Source: Pseudomonas asiatica
GTDB lineage: Bacteria > Pseudomonadota > Gammaproteobacteria > Pseudomonadales > Pseudomonadaceae
DNA: 64,000 nt
Direction: 5' to 3'
Assembly: GCF_040214835.1 (NCBI RefSeq)
Contig: NZ_CP157874.1
Location: 2,174,001 to 2,238,000, forward strand
Part shown: piece by piece, positions 25,354 through 33,876 of the stretch
Layout: each line of letters starts with the position of its first letter
Position numbering within the stretch: position 1 is the stretch's first letter
Made by a program: the position numbers and the translations under genes
The notes under the pieces: generated by a model
Told to the model about the DNA's origin: nothing
The model's input: the letters and a program-made list of their open reading frames with translations, nothing else
Database searches by the model: none

Positions 25354-26130
25354 ATGGATCTAGGCATTACCGGCCGCTGGGCCATCGTCTGCGCGGCCAG
25401 CCAGGGCCTGGGCAAAGGCTGCGCCGAGGCGCTGGGCAAAGAAGGCGTCAACCTGGTCATCAATGCCCGTACCCAGGCCACCCTGGAGCAGACCGCCGCC
25501 GAGTTGCGCGCGGCTTGCCCGGGCATCGAGGTGCGCACCGTGGCCGGTGATGTCGCCGACGCCGAGGTGCGCCAGGCGCTGCTGGCAGCCTGCCCGCAGG
25601 TGGATATCCTGGTCAACAATGCCGGTGGCCCGCCCCCGGGCGACTTCCGCGACTGGGGCCGCGAGGACTGGCTGAAGGCACTGGACGCCAACATGCTTAC
25701 CCCCATCGAGCTGATCAAGGCGGTGGTCGATGGCATGGCCGAGCGCGGGTTCGGCCGGGTGGTGAACATCACCTCCGGTGCGGTGAAGGCGCCGATCGAT
25801 ATTCTTGGCTTGTCCAATGGTGCGCGCAGTGGCCTGACCGGCTTCATCGCCGGCCTGGCCCGTCAGCAGCGCCTGGCGGGCAGCAACGTGACGCTGAATA
25901 ACCTGCTGCCTGGGGCGTTCGACACGGCGCGCCTGCGGAAGACCTTGAAGGCGGCAGGTGGCGATGTGGAAGCCACCGCCCAGTCGCGACGCAAGGCCAT
26001 CCCGGCGGCGCGCTTTGGCAGTGCCGGCGAGTTCGGCGCTTACTGCGCGTTCCTGTGCAGTGCGCATGCCGGGTACATCACCGGGCAGAACCTGTTGATC
26101 GATGGTGGGGCGTTCCCCGGTACCTTCTGA
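25354..26130 (+). CDS. Divergent short-chain dehydrogenase/reductase (258 aa)
   Basis: Rossmann fold with AIVCAASQGLGKGCAEALG (residues 9-27) and DILVNNAGGPPPG (about 84-96). The catalytic centre is atypical: the Ser is present in NITSGAVKAPI, but the canonical Tyr-x3-Lys is replaced by LGLSNGARSGLTG, with Ser and Arg at the Tyr and Lys positions. This LSNxxR variant is known in a subgroup annotated as 3-oxoacyl-ACP reductase-like. AAGGAGCAACCC precedes the ATG. Third gene of the dehydrogenase operon; a REP pair follows the stop. Reaction unknown. Confidence 0.87.
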   Translation: MDLGITGRWAIVCAASQGLGKGCAEALGKEGVNLVINARTQATLEQTAAELRAACPGIEVRTVAGDVADAEVRQALLAACPQVDILVNNAGGPPPGDFRDWGREDWLKALDANMLTPIELIKAVVDGMAERGFGRVVNITSGAVKAPIDILGLSNGARSGLTGFIAGLARQQRLAGSNVTLNNLLPGAFDTARLRKTLKAAGGDVEATAQSRRKAIPAARFGSAGEFGAYCAFLCSAHAGYITGQNLLIDGGAFPGTF

Positions 26131-26153
26131 GTCGCCTGACTGAACGCAGGCCC

Positions 26154-26242
26154 CCTGTGGGAGCGGGTTCACCCGCGAACACCGGCGAAGCCGGTGCCAT
26201 GCACCGTGTCGCTTTCTTCGCGGGTGAACCCGCTCCCACAGG
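26154..26242. repeat. REP inverted pair between convergent SDR and cyclase genes
   Basis: CTGTGGGAGCGGGTTCACCCGCGAA and TTCGCGGGTGAACCCGCTCCCACAG are exact inverses around ACCGGCGAAGCCGGT. It separates two converging genes. Confidence 0.9.
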
Positions 26243-26269
26243 TACCGTGTCAGCCCTCAGGCGCGGCGA

Positions 26270-27205
26270 TCAGTGAATCGCCACGGGGTTGATGTTCACC
26301 TGGGTCGAGCCCTTGTACAGGGGCTGGCCCAGCACGAACAGGAACTCGAACGCCTTGTCCTTCACCAGCGCGCGGGTGTCGATCAGCTCCAGGTTGTAGA
26401 TGCCGCGCTTGGCCAGCATGAACTGGTTGACCGGGAATTCTTCACCGGTCGGGTTCGGGTACACCTCCGAAGCCCAGGTATCGCCACCAAAGGCGACAAT
26501 GCCCTGGTCAGCCAGCCACTCGGCCGCCGGCAGGTCGATGCCCGGTTCGGTGGCGAGGAACTGCTGGTTGTCCTTGCCGATCAGTTCCAGCCAGCCGGTG
26601 TTGAACAGCACCACGTCACCCTTGCGCAGGGTAATGCCTTCTTTCTTGAGCACGGCCTTGATGTCGTCGACGGTGAACGAGGTGCCGCCCGGCACGATGG
26701 CCTTGCCGTAGTGAGCGGTCATGTCCAGCACCACGCCACGGGTGACCATTGGCGGTACTTTTTCCACGCCCAGCTTGGTCACGCCTTCGACCGTGACGAA
26801 ATCGGCAGCCTTGTTGCCGTTGTAGTAGACGTTGTCGATACCGATGTGGCCGATGCCGTTGAGCTGGGTGCCGACGCCGGTCCAGCCGTTGACCAGTTCA
26901 TCGTTGAAGCTGAACTTGTTGCGGCCCAGGGTCTGGCCGGCCTGTTCGCCAGGCTGGATGTTGTACAGGTGGAAGCTGCGGTGGCGGAAGGCCGGCAGGT
27001 CTTTGCTCACCGGTACGGCCAGCGGGTAGGTCTTGCCGGTCTTGACCAGGCCGACCGCCTGCTTGACCACTTCGGGGGTGAGCAGGTTGGCGGCGCCGAT
27101 TTCATCCTGTTTGCCGTAGGGCGAGGTCTGCCAGTCGGCGGCCAGGGTGGCCTGGGCAGTGGTCGCCAGGGCGACGGCGAGCAGCAGGGGCTTCAAGCGT
27201 TTCAT
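26270..27205 (-). CDS. Periplasmic cyclase-family (kynurenine-formamidase-like) protein (311 aa)
   Basis: A Sec signal peptide (MKRLKPLLLAVALATTAQATLA, residues 1-22) precedes the mature start ADWQTSPYG. The metal-site region has the variant GVGTQLNGIGHIG (near 110-122) instead of the HxGTHxDxPxH of kynurenine formamidase, so one metal-ligand set is altered. VVLFNTGW and GGDTWASEVYP are typical cyclase-family motifs. CAGGAGTACCCG supports the ATG at 27205. It converges on the SDR operon and may act on the same substrate in the periplasm, possibly a lactone or amide; this is inference. Confidence 0.85.
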   Translation of the reverse strand: MKRLKPLLLAVALATTAQATLAADWQTSPYGKQDEIGAANLLTPEVVKQAVGLVKTGKTYPLAVPVSKDLPAFRHRSFHLYNIQPGEQAGQTLGRNKFSFNDELVNGWTGVGTQLNGIGHIGIDNVYYNGNKAADFVTVEGVTKLGVEKVPPMVTRGVVLDMTAHYGKAIVPGGTSFTVDDIKAVLKKEGITLRKGDVVLFNTGWLELIGKDNQQFLATEPGIDLPAAEWLADQGIVAFGGDTWASEVYPNPTGEEFPVNQFMLAKRGIYNLELIDTRALVKDKAFEFLFVLGQPLYKGSTQVNINPVAIH

Positions 27206-27303
27206 CGGGTACTCCTGATAGTGAGGCGTTGTCAGGAGCAGATTCTGCGCAGGGCCAGCTATGGGAAAAAGCGGCCCGGGGGACAATGACTTTTGCTTGC
27301 CGG

Positions 27304-27846
27304 TCAACAACCACCCTCGTGCAGCGCCAGGCTCTGGCGCAACTGCTCGAGCATGGCCTGGCGCAGTGCCTGTGGCGCCTGCACGCGGATCGAGCCGGCT
27401 TGGGACAGCAGCCAGCCCATCAGCGCACGGTTGTCGTCGACGGTGGCTACCAGGGTGGCGCCGCCGTCCGCTTGCAGCGTCAGTTGCATATCTGCCGACA
27501 GGGGCGCCGCTTCCAGGCGCCGGGCCAGCGCATCATCGACCCAGGCGTGCAATTCAACCTGGTCCGGGGGTATGAGCGCATCGGGCTGCAGCTGCTGCGC
27601 CTCACCCAGGTTCAGGCCCGGTTGCCAGTACCAGCCGTAGGGCATGCCTTTGCTGTTGCACTGCAGCGGGAACAGCGCCGCGAGTTCGACCAGGTCGCGT
27701 TCGACGGTGCGTTTGCTGGTGATATGGCCCACGGTTGTCAGGGCGGCCTGCAACTGGGTGGAACTCATCCCCGGGTGACGGCCGGGCAGCAGCTTGAGCA
27801 GCTGCCACTGGCGGGCGATGGTGTGACGGGTAGGGTGGCTGGGCAA
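27304..27846 (-). CDS. Minimal WYL-family transcriptional regulator lacking the WYL core (180 aa)
   Basis: Start is a TTG with AAGGA 8 bases upstream, giving MPSHPTRHTIARQWQLLKLLP, typical of DeoR/HTH_11-type WYL regulators. The helix-turn-helix (GMSSTQLQAALTTVGHITSKRTVERDL) spans about 26-52. The family's normal middle WYL ligand domain (about 100 residues) is missing: after GLNLGEAQQLQ (76-86) the sequence passes directly to the C-terminal WCX-type extension (RRLEAAPLSADMQL, then MGWLLSQAGSIRVQAP). Usual length is 280-330. No frameshift is apparent at the junction. Function as a constitutive DNA-binding protein is possible. Confidence 0.75.
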   Translation of the reverse strand: MPSHPTRHTIARQWQLLKLLPGRHPGMSSTQLQAALTTVGHITSKRTVERDLVELAALFPLQCNSKGMPYGWYWQPGLNLGEAQQLQPDALIPPDQVELHAWVDDALARRLEAAPLSADMQLTLQADGGATLVATVDDNRALMGWLLSQAGSIRVQAPQALRQAMLEQLRQSLALHEGGC

Positions 27847-27953
27847 AGGGCTCGTCCTTGAAGGCAGGCATGAGGCCTGCCTGAGTAGTGGCGTTTAGCT
27901 ATTGCCCAGCATACCTTGTAGCAGAATGGGATCCAAGTTCTCGCGTACGGCGT

Positions 27954-28940
27954 TCAGTCGAGGCGCGTCACCCATTTGCCTGCGCCTTGGCCCTCTTTCA
28001 GCTGCCGCAGAGCCTGTGGCAATGCCGAGAAGGCGAACTCGCGGCGCTGTGGCGCGATCAGGCTGCCATCGGCGACGGCCTGCAGCAGGCGTTCACCGGC
28101 CACGCGCAGGGCTTGGCGATCTGCCAACCGGCCATGGGCATGAATGCTGTTGAGCGCCACTTCATGCAGCGAGATTGCCGTGCCGAAGGCGGGCGTTGGC
28201 GCGGTTTCCTGGCGGTCCTGGATGCACACCAGGTGGCCGTTGTAGCCGAGCAGGTGGGCAAGGCTACCGGCATGGGCGCCGCTGACGGTGTCGAACAGGG
28301 CATGCAGCGGGCGCTCGCCCAGGGCGGCCTGCAGTTGGTCCTGCCAGTCGGCGTCGTGGTAGTCGAACACCCCACTCACACCAAGGGCCTTGAGAGTGGC
28401 GTGGTGGCGTTGACCGGCACTGGCCCACACGCGCAGGCCGCGTTGCGCGGCCAGTTGCGCGAGGTAGAAGCCCACCGCGCCACCGGCGCCGATCACCAGC
28501 ACATCGCGGCTGGCACCTTCGGGCACCTTGGCCAGGGCCTGCCAGGCGGTCAGGGCGGGGCAGGGCACGGCGGCCGCGGCGGTGTCGCCGAGCGCACTGG
28601 GGATATGCATCACCAGGCTGGCATCCAGCAGGCAGTGCTCGGCAAAGCTGCCGTCACGCGCCAGCGATTGGTGGTAGGCAACGCGGCTGCCCAAAGGCAT
28701 GTCGACGCCTGCGCCAACGGCGACTACCACACCGGCGCCATCCACGCCCGGTACCGTGCCTTGCTGCCAGGCAGGGTGGCCCCACTCGCAGATTTTCCAG
28801 TCCACCGGGTTGAGGGCAATGGCGCGGTTGGCCACCAGCACCTCACCGGGGCCGGGTTGTGGCAGGGGTTTACGCAGCAGTTGCAGGCCGTCGAGGCCGG
28901 CGTTCGGGGTCCAGGCCCAGGCTTGATGATCGGTTGGCAT
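27954..28940 (-). CDS. Zinc-type alcohol dehydrogenase-like / quinone oxidoreductase (328 aa)
   Basis: Medium-chain dehydrogenase/reductase fold: GroES-like start with GPGEVLVANRAIALNPVDWKI (residues 30-50) and a nucleotide-binding motif VLVIGAGGAVGFYLAQLAAQRGL (147-169). The zinc ligands of true alcohol dehydrogenases are absent, so it belongs to the NADPH quinone oxidoreductase/enoyl reductase branch. AAAGGACCCGCACC supports the ATG. It is transcribed from its own promoter region, which holds a REP pair. Substrate unknown. Confidence 0.88.
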   Translation of the reverse strand: MPTDHQAWAWTPNAGLDGLQLLRKPLPQPGPGEVLVANRAIALNPVDWKICEWGHPAWQQGTVPGVDGAGVVVAVGAGVDMPLGSRVAYHQSLARDGSFAEHCLLDASLVMHIPSALGDTAAAAVPCPALTAWQALAKVPEGASRDVLVIGAGGAVGFYLAQLAAQRGLRVWASAGQRHHATLKALGVSGVFDYHDADWQDQLQAALGERPLHALFDTVSGAHAGSLAHLLGYNGHLVCIQDRQETAPTPAFGTAISLHEVALNSIHAHGRLADRQALRVAGERLLQAVADGSLIAPQRREFAFSALPQALRQLKEGQGAGKWVTRLD

Positions 28941-29044
28941 GGTGCGGGTCCTTTCGAGACGGGTGAGGGCGGCAGGCTAGCGGGGATCGGGCGGGGGAAA
29001 CAGCTGCGGTGAGGGCAAGGTGTTTTGATTTCAGGGCAAAAGTC

Positions 29045-29148
29045 TGGGGCCGCTTTGCGGCCCATCGCGACACAAGGCCGCTCCTACAGGAGAACGCGTT
29101 TCCTTGTAGGAGCGGCCTTGTGTCGCGATGGGCTGCAGAGCAGCCCCA
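29045..29148. repeat. REP inverted pair, GGCCTTGTGTCGCGA class
   Basis: GGGGCCGCTTTGCGGCCCATCG with CGACACAAGGCCGCTCCTAC faces the inverse GTAGGAGCGGCCTTGTGTCG with GGGCTGCAGAGCAGCCCC. It fills the gap between two genes on the same strand. Confidence 0.92.
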
Positions 29149-29156
29149 GGGGTAAC

Positions 29157-29954
29157 TCAGATAGCCAGGCTGTCGACTACACCACCATCGACCCGCAGCG
29201 CTGCACCGGTGGTGGCGGACGAGTAAGGGGAGGCGAGGTACACCGCCAGGTGGGCGACTTCGTCGACATCGGCGGCGCGTTGGATGATCGAGCTCGGCCG
29301 TGCGGTACGCACGAAGTTGTCGGCTTCTTCACGAATGCTGCGCCCGGACGCCTGGGCTGCATCAGCCACCAGCGCGGCCACGCCGTCGGTCAGGGTCGGG
29401 CCGGGCAGCACTGCGTTCACGGTTACCCCGGTGCCGGCCAGGCGCTTGGCCAGGCCATGCGATACCGCCAGGTTGGCAGCCTTGGTGACGCCGTAGTTGA
29501 TCATGTCGGCAGGGATGGCGATGCCCGATTCCGAAGAGATGAACAGGATCCGCCCCCAACCTTTCTCGACCATGCCCGGGGCATAGTGACGGGCCAGGCG
29601 CACGCCGCTCAGCACGTTGGTGTCGTAGAAGCGCGTCCACTCGCTGTCGGCCACGTCGAAGAAGTCGACGTCGTCGTAGATGCCCAGGTTGTTGACCAGG
29701 ATGTCGGCCCGTGGGTGGGCGGCGAACAGGGTTTTGGCACCGGCGGCGGTGCCCAGGTCGGCGACCACGCCGTGGATCTGCCCACGGCCACCTTGCTCGC
29801 GCAGTTCGGCCAGGGCGGCATCCAGCGACTTCTGGCTGCGGCCGGCAATGACTACGTCAGCGTTGGCGCGGGCCAGGCCGCGGGCGATAGCCAGACCAAT
29901 ACCGCCGGTCGAGCCGCTGATGATGGCGGTGCGTCCGCCGAGGTCGATGTTCAT
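29157..29954 (-). CDS. SDR-family oxidoreductase (265 aa)
   Basis: Classical short-chain dehydrogenase: TAIISGSTGGIGLAIARGLA (residues 9-28, the TGxxxGIG nucleotide motif), DILVNNLGIYDD (about 84-95), and the catalytic Ser and Tyr-x3-Lys in FISSESGIAIP and INYGVTKAAN (near 138 and 153-157). The ATG at 29954 has GGAG upstream; the frame to 29981 has no support. It lies 86 bases after the LysR gene on the same strand, so it may be in its regulon. Substrate unknown. Confidence 0.9.
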   Translation of the reverse strand: MNIDLGGRTAIISGSTGGIGLAIARGLARANADVVIAGRSQKSLDAALAELREQGGRGQIHGVVADLGTAAGAKTLFAAHPRADILVNNLGIYDDVDFFDVADSEWTRFYDTNVLSGVRLARHYAPGMVEKGWGRILFISSESGIAIPADMINYGVTKAANLAVSHGLAKRLAGTGVTVNAVLPGPTLTDGVAALVADAAQASGRSIREEADNFVRTARPSSIIQRAADVDEVAHLAVYLASPYSSATTGAALRVDGGVVDSLAI

Positions 29955-30040
29955 GGAATGGCTCCTGTGGGTGAGTTGCATCGATAGGAGCCATCCTAGT
30001 GAAGCGCGGTCAGACTGTAAAAGACGTAATTCGACTGAGT

Positions 30041-30964
30041 TCAGACCTGATTTGACTTATCAAGCCCTTGCTCGGCCAATGCCAGCACCCGCTCGCGGAA
30101 AATGCCCACGATCGGCCGCAAGTCGACCTGGTGCCAGACCGCCCACAACTGCTCGCTGGGCTGGAACCAGTCCAGCTGGCGCAGCACCACGGTAGGCCCG
30201 GCGCTGGCCGACAGGCTGCTTTGCACCATGGCCAGGCCCAGGCCGGCGGACACCAGGCCGAGCACGCTCAGCGGGTCGTTGGCCTCCAGCGACAGGCGCG
30301 GGGTGAAGCCGGCATCGCCACAGCGGGCGATGAAATCGTCACGCTTGTGGCCCTGGTCGGGCTGCCCACCGGTGATGATCCAGTCCTGTTCGTGCAGGTC
30401 GGCGGGGGTCAGTTCGGCCTTGCTGGCCAGCGGGTGCGCGGCCGGGATGGCCAGCAGCAATGGGTCGTCCAGCACCGGCTGGCCGCGCAGGTCGGGGTCA
30501 TTCTTTGGCGGCGGCTCGCAAACCAGGGCAATGTCCAGGCTGCGCTGACGCAGGCCTTCGAACTGTTCGTTGGGGGTCATGTTGTACAGCGCAATGTGGA
30601 TTTTCGGGCGTTCGCCACGAATCGCCCGCACCGCGCCCGGCAGCACGCCGGCGTGGATGGCGTGGTTGACGTAACCGATGCACAGCCCGCCTTCCTCGCC
30701 ACGGCCCAGGCGCTTGCCCAGCGATTCCAGGCGCTCGGCATGCTTGAGCAGGCCACGCGCTTCGGCCAGGAAGGTGCGCCCGTCCCTGGTCAGGTACAGT
30801 CGCTGGTTGCGCCGTTCGAACAGCGCCAGGCCAAGGTTGTCCTCCAGCTGGGCGATCTGCCGGCTGAGGGGGGATTGGGAAATATGCAGCTGCTCGGCGG
30901 CCCGGCCGACGTTCTCGCATTCGGCGACGGCTACGAAGTAGCGCAACTGACGTAGATCTTGCAT
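30041..30964 (-). CDS. LysR-family transcriptional regulator (307 aa)
   Basis: The winged helix reads RQLRYFVAVAECENVGRAAEQLHISQSPLSRQIAQLEDNLG (about 5-45), and the effector domain begins GGLCIGYVNHAIHAGVLPG. GGAGG-TCTC gives an excellent ribosome site. It is divergent from the MFS/Old Yellow Enzyme operon, 379 bases away, and upstream of an SDR on its own strand; both are possible targets. Of the CbnR/CatR-like branch by sequence feel; effector unknown. Confidence 0.88.
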   Translation of the reverse strand: MQDLRQLRYFVAVAECENVGRAAEQLHISQSPLSRQIAQLEDNLGLALFERRNQRLYLTRDGRTFLAEARGLLKHAERLESLGKRLGRGEEGGLCIGYVNHAIHAGVLPGAVRAIRGERPKIHIALYNMTPNEQFEGLRQRSLDIALVCEPPPKNDPDLRGQPVLDDPLLLAIPAAHPLASKAELTPADLHEQDWIITGGQPDQGHKRDDFIARCGDAGFTPRLSLEANDPLSVLGLVSAGLGLAMVQSSLSASAGPTVVLRQLDWFQPSEQLWAVWHQVDLRPIVGIFRERVLALAEQGLDKSNQV

Positions 30965-31343
30965 GAGACCTCCTGGGACTTAACTATTAATAATTATGAC
31001 TTGGGCGGTCTCGATCTTGCCAGCGTGCCATGCGTTCACTTCGTCGGGTTGATGAACGCGGTCAATTGTGGGAGCGGCCTTGTGTCGCGAAAGGGCTGCA
31101 AAGCAGCCCCAGCAATATACGTCTTTGCGCTGAACCCCTGGGGCTGCCTTGCAGCCCTTTCGCGACACAAGGCCGCTCCCACAACTGACCGCGCAGGCTG
31201 GAACATTAAAGTTGACCCGCTCGCAATAGCTTGAAGATAACCTTTGCCTTCAAATCAAAACTCATTGTCCCGTCCCCACCTTTTTCCCATCCCCATGTCC
31301 CTCGAGAATTCACCCATCCCAACCTTCCACAGGTGATTCTCAA
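30965..31343. promoter_or_regulatory. Divergent promoter region with AT-rich patch and embedded REP pair
   Basis: The 379-base gap between LysR and the MFS gene holds a short AT-rich patch (30980-31005, TTAACTATTAATAATTATGAC) that could be the LysR operator/promoter. From 31067 to 31184 a REP pair occupies the centre. From 31185 to 31343 I see no gene, repeat or clear promoter boxes. Confidence 0.4.
31067..31184. repeat. REP inverted pair with extended symmetry
   Basis: GTGGGAGCGGCCTTGTGTCG...GCAGCCCC and its inverse are exact over about 30 bases per arm. The symmetry extends outside the REP itself as GCGGTCA (31059-31065) and TGACCGC (31186-31192). Confidence 0.9.
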
Positions 31344-32537
31344 ATGCCTCTCGCCTTGTTAGCCCTGACCCTGGCAGCCTTCGCCATCGGCACCACGGAG
31401 TTCGTGATCGTCGGCCTAATCCCGACCATCGCCAATGACCTGGCGGTCACCCTGCCTTCGGCCGGCCTGCTGGTCAGCCTTTACGCCCTCAGCGTCGCCA
31501 TCGGCGCGCCTCTGCTCACTGCCATGACCGGCCGCGTCCCGCGCAAGCTGCTGCTGGTCGGCCTGATGGCGCTGTTCACCGCCGGTAACCTGGTGGCCTG
31601 GCAGGCGCCCAGCTACGAATCGCTGATCATGGCGCGCATCCTCACCGGCCTGGCCCACGGGGTGTTCTTCTCGGTCGGCTCGATCATCGCCACCAGCCTG
31701 GTGCCGAAAGAAAAAGCCGCCAGCGCCATCGCCACCATGTTCAGTGGCATGACCGTGGCCTTCGTCACCGGTATCCCGCTGGGTACCTTCATCGGCCAGC
31801 ACTTCGGCTGGCGCGTCACCTTCCTGGTGGTGGCTGCCTTCGGCCTGGTGGCGCTGCTTGGCGCACTGCTGTTCGTGCCCAAGCGCATCCAGCACAGCCA
31901 GCCGGCACCGCTGCTGCGCCAACTGCGGGTGATGCTGCAACCGCGCCTGCTGCTGGTGTATGCCATGACTGCCGTGGGTTACGGCGGCTCGCTGATCGCC
32001 TTCACCTTCCTTGCCCCGATCCTGCAGGACATCGCCGGCTTCGGCGCCAACAGCGTCGCCCTGGTGCTGCTCGCCTACGGCGTTTCGGTTGCCCTGGGCA
32101 ACATCTGGGGCGGCCGCCTGGCCGACCGCAAAGGCCCGGTCAAGGCACTGTCGATCATCTTCCTGCTGCTGGCCGTGGTGCTGCTGGCGCTGACCTTCAC
32201 CGCGCCGCATCCGGTGCTGGTGGTAATCACCGTACTGGCCTGGGGCGCGGTGGCCTTCGGCAATGTGCCGGGCCTGCAGGTGTACGTGGTGCAGCAGGCG
32301 GAAAAGGTCGCCCCCGACGCAGTCGACGTGGCTGCCGGTTTCAACATCGCCGCCTTCAACCTGGGTGTGGCCGGTGGCTCCTGGGGCGGTGCCCAGGTGG
32401 TGCAACAGCTCGGCCTCGGCCACACCCCATGGATTGCCGCGCTGGTCACCCTCGGTGCCTTGGCCCTGACCCTGTACAGCGGCCGCCTCGACCGCCGCGT
32501 ACCTGCCCAGCCACAACCTGTCGTCAGCCGCGCCTGA
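31344..32537 (+). CDS. DHA1-type MFS transporter (397 aa)
   Basis: Twelve-helix MFS protein starting LALLALTLAAFAIGTTEFVIVGLIPTIA, the TEF signature of AraJ/YdhP-like exporters, and the A-motif-like GAPLLTAMTGRVPRKLLL. It is the first gene of a two-gene unit with an Old Yellow Enzyme (27 bases apart) and divergent from a LysR. Coupled export and reduction of an electrophile is a common theme for such pairs and is inferred here. Confidence 0.88.
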   Translation: MPLALLALTLAAFAIGTTEFVIVGLIPTIANDLAVTLPSAGLLVSLYALSVAIGAPLLTAMTGRVPRKLLLVGLMALFTAGNLVAWQAPSYESLIMARILTGLAHGVFFSVGSIIATSLVPKEKAASAIATMFSGMTVAFVTGIPLGTFIGQHFGWRVTFLVVAAFGLVALLGALLFVPKRIQHSQPAPLLRQLRVMLQPRLLLVYAMTAVGYGGSLIAFTFLAPILQDIAGFGANSVALVLLAYGVSVALGNIWGGRLADRKGPVKALSIIFLLLAVVLLALTFTAPHPVLVVITVLAWGAVAFGNVPGLQVYVVQQAEKVAPDAVDVAAGFNIAAFNLGVAGGSWGGAQVVQQLGLGHTPWIAALVTLGALALTLYSGRLDRRVPAQPQPVVSRA

Positions 32538-32564
32538 CCCCTGATTCGCCTTACGGAGATGCTC

Positions 32565-33674
32565 ATGATGACTCAAGATCCGCTGTTCCAACCCCTGCAA
32601 TTCGGCGCCCTTAACCTGCCCAACCGCGTGCTGATGCCGCCGATGACCCGCTCCCGCGCCGCCCAGCCTGGCGATGTACCGACCGCGCTGATGGCCGAGT
32701 ACTACGCACAACGCGCCAGTGCCGGGCTGATCGTCAGTGAAGGCACCTGGATCTCGCCACTGGGCAAGGGTTACGCCCGCACCCCGGGTATCCATACCCA
32801 GGCGCAGATCGACGGCTGGCGCCTGGTCACGGAGGCGGTACATACCGCAGGCGGGCGCATCTTCGCCCAGCTCTGGCACGTCGGTCGCCTCAGCCACAGC
32901 AGCCTGCTCGGCGGCCAGGCACCGGTGTCGTCCTCGGCAATGCAGGCCGAAGGCGTGAACGTGTTCATCGACAATGCCGACGGCACGCCAGGCTTTGTCC
33001 AGGCCTCCAAACCGCGCGCGTTGAGCGAAGCGGAAATTGCCGAGATCATCGAGCAGTACCGCCAGGCTGCGCGCAACGCCATGGCAGCCGGTTTTGACGG
33101 TGTCGAGTTGCACGCGGCCAACGGTTACCTGGTCAACCAGTTCCTCGATTCCGGCGCCAACGACCGCACCGACCGCTACGGCGGCTCGTTGGAAAACCGC
33201 CTGCGTTTCCTCGACCAGGTCACCCGTGCGCTGGTCGAAGGCACCGGCGACGCCCAGCGCGTAGGTGTACGCCTGGCGCCGCTGACCACGCTCAATGGCT
33301 GTGTCGATGCCGACCCGGTCACCACCTATACCGCAGCGGCCAAGCGCCTGGGCGAAATCGGCATCGGCTACCTGCACATTGCCGAAGCCGACTGGGATGA
33401 CGCGCCGGACATGCCGGTGGACTTCAAGCAACAGCTGCGGGCGGTGTTCCCCGGGGTGCTGGTGTATGCCGGCAAATACACCGGCGAACGTGCACGGCGC
33501 GCGCTGGAGGAGGGCTGGGCTGACCTGATCGGCTTCGGCCGGCCATTCGTGGCCAACCCGGACCTGCCGGCGCGGCTGAAGCTGAATGCGCCCTTGGCCG
33601 AGCACGAACGGGCCACGCTGTTTGGCGGTGATGCCCATGGCCTGACCGACTACCCGGCACTGGCAACAGCCTGA
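32565..33674 (+). CDS. Old Yellow Enzyme family alkene reductase (369 aa)
   Basis: FMN-dependent ene-reductase of the XenA/XenB/NemA type. It shows LPNRVLMPPMTRSRA (residues about 18-32), AGLIVSEGTWIS, QLWHVGRLS (100-108) and the family signature HAANGYLVNQFLDSGANDRTDRYGGSLENR, which includes the active-site His/Asn pair and the conserved Tyr. It probably reduces alpha,beta-unsaturated carbonyls or nitro compounds. The ATG at 32565 is spaced 5-6 bases from GGAG; the upstream ATG at 32559 touches it. Co-transcribed with the MFS gene. Confidence 0.93.
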   Translation: MMTQDPLFQPLQFGALNLPNRVLMPPMTRSRAAQPGDVPTALMAEYYAQRASAGLIVSEGTWISPLGKGYARTPGIHTQAQIDGWRLVTEAVHTAGGRIFAQLWHVGRLSHSSLLGGQAPVSSSAMQAEGVNVFIDNADGTPGFVQASKPRALSEAEIAEIIEQYRQAARNAMAAGFDGVELHAANGYLVNQFLDSGANDRTDRYGGSLENRLRFLDQVTRALVEGTGDAQRVGVRLAPLTTLNGCVDADPVTTYTAAAKRLGEIGIGYLHIAEADWDDAPDMPVDFKQQLRAVFPGVLVYAGKYTGERARRALEEGWADLIGFGRPFVANPDLPARLKLNAPLAEHERATLFGGDAHGLTDYPALATA

Positions 33675-33690
33675 CTTCAGGTTCTACTTC

Positions 33691-33800
33691 TGTAGGAGCG
33701 GGCTCACGCTGTACCTGTGGGAGCGGCTTTAGCCGCGAACACCGGCAACGCCGGTGCCATTTACCGTGTCGCCTGCTTCGCGGGTGAACCCGCTCCCACA
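33691..33800. repeat. Composite REP element (one truncated, one inverted pair)
   Basis: A broken REP (TGTAGGAGCGGGCTCACGCTG) is joined directly to TACCTGTGGGAGCGGCTTTAG...GGTGAACCCGCTCCCAC. Arms of two classes (GGCTTTAGCC and GGGTGAACCC) are mixed, which indicates recombination between REP copies. Confidence 0.85.
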
Positions 33801-33876
33801 GTGACCGTGCAATTTCGAGGTAGGGTGTAAAAAAGCCGGCTGCACTGAAGTTCCTGCAAGACCGCCATTCTCTGTT

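Noticed and set aside
31416..33638. 740-residue open frame on the minus strand opposite the MFS and OYE genes
   Set aside because: It is the antisense of two clear genes; its translation is His/Gln/Gly/Arg-rich with no domain, a typical shadow in high-GC DNA.
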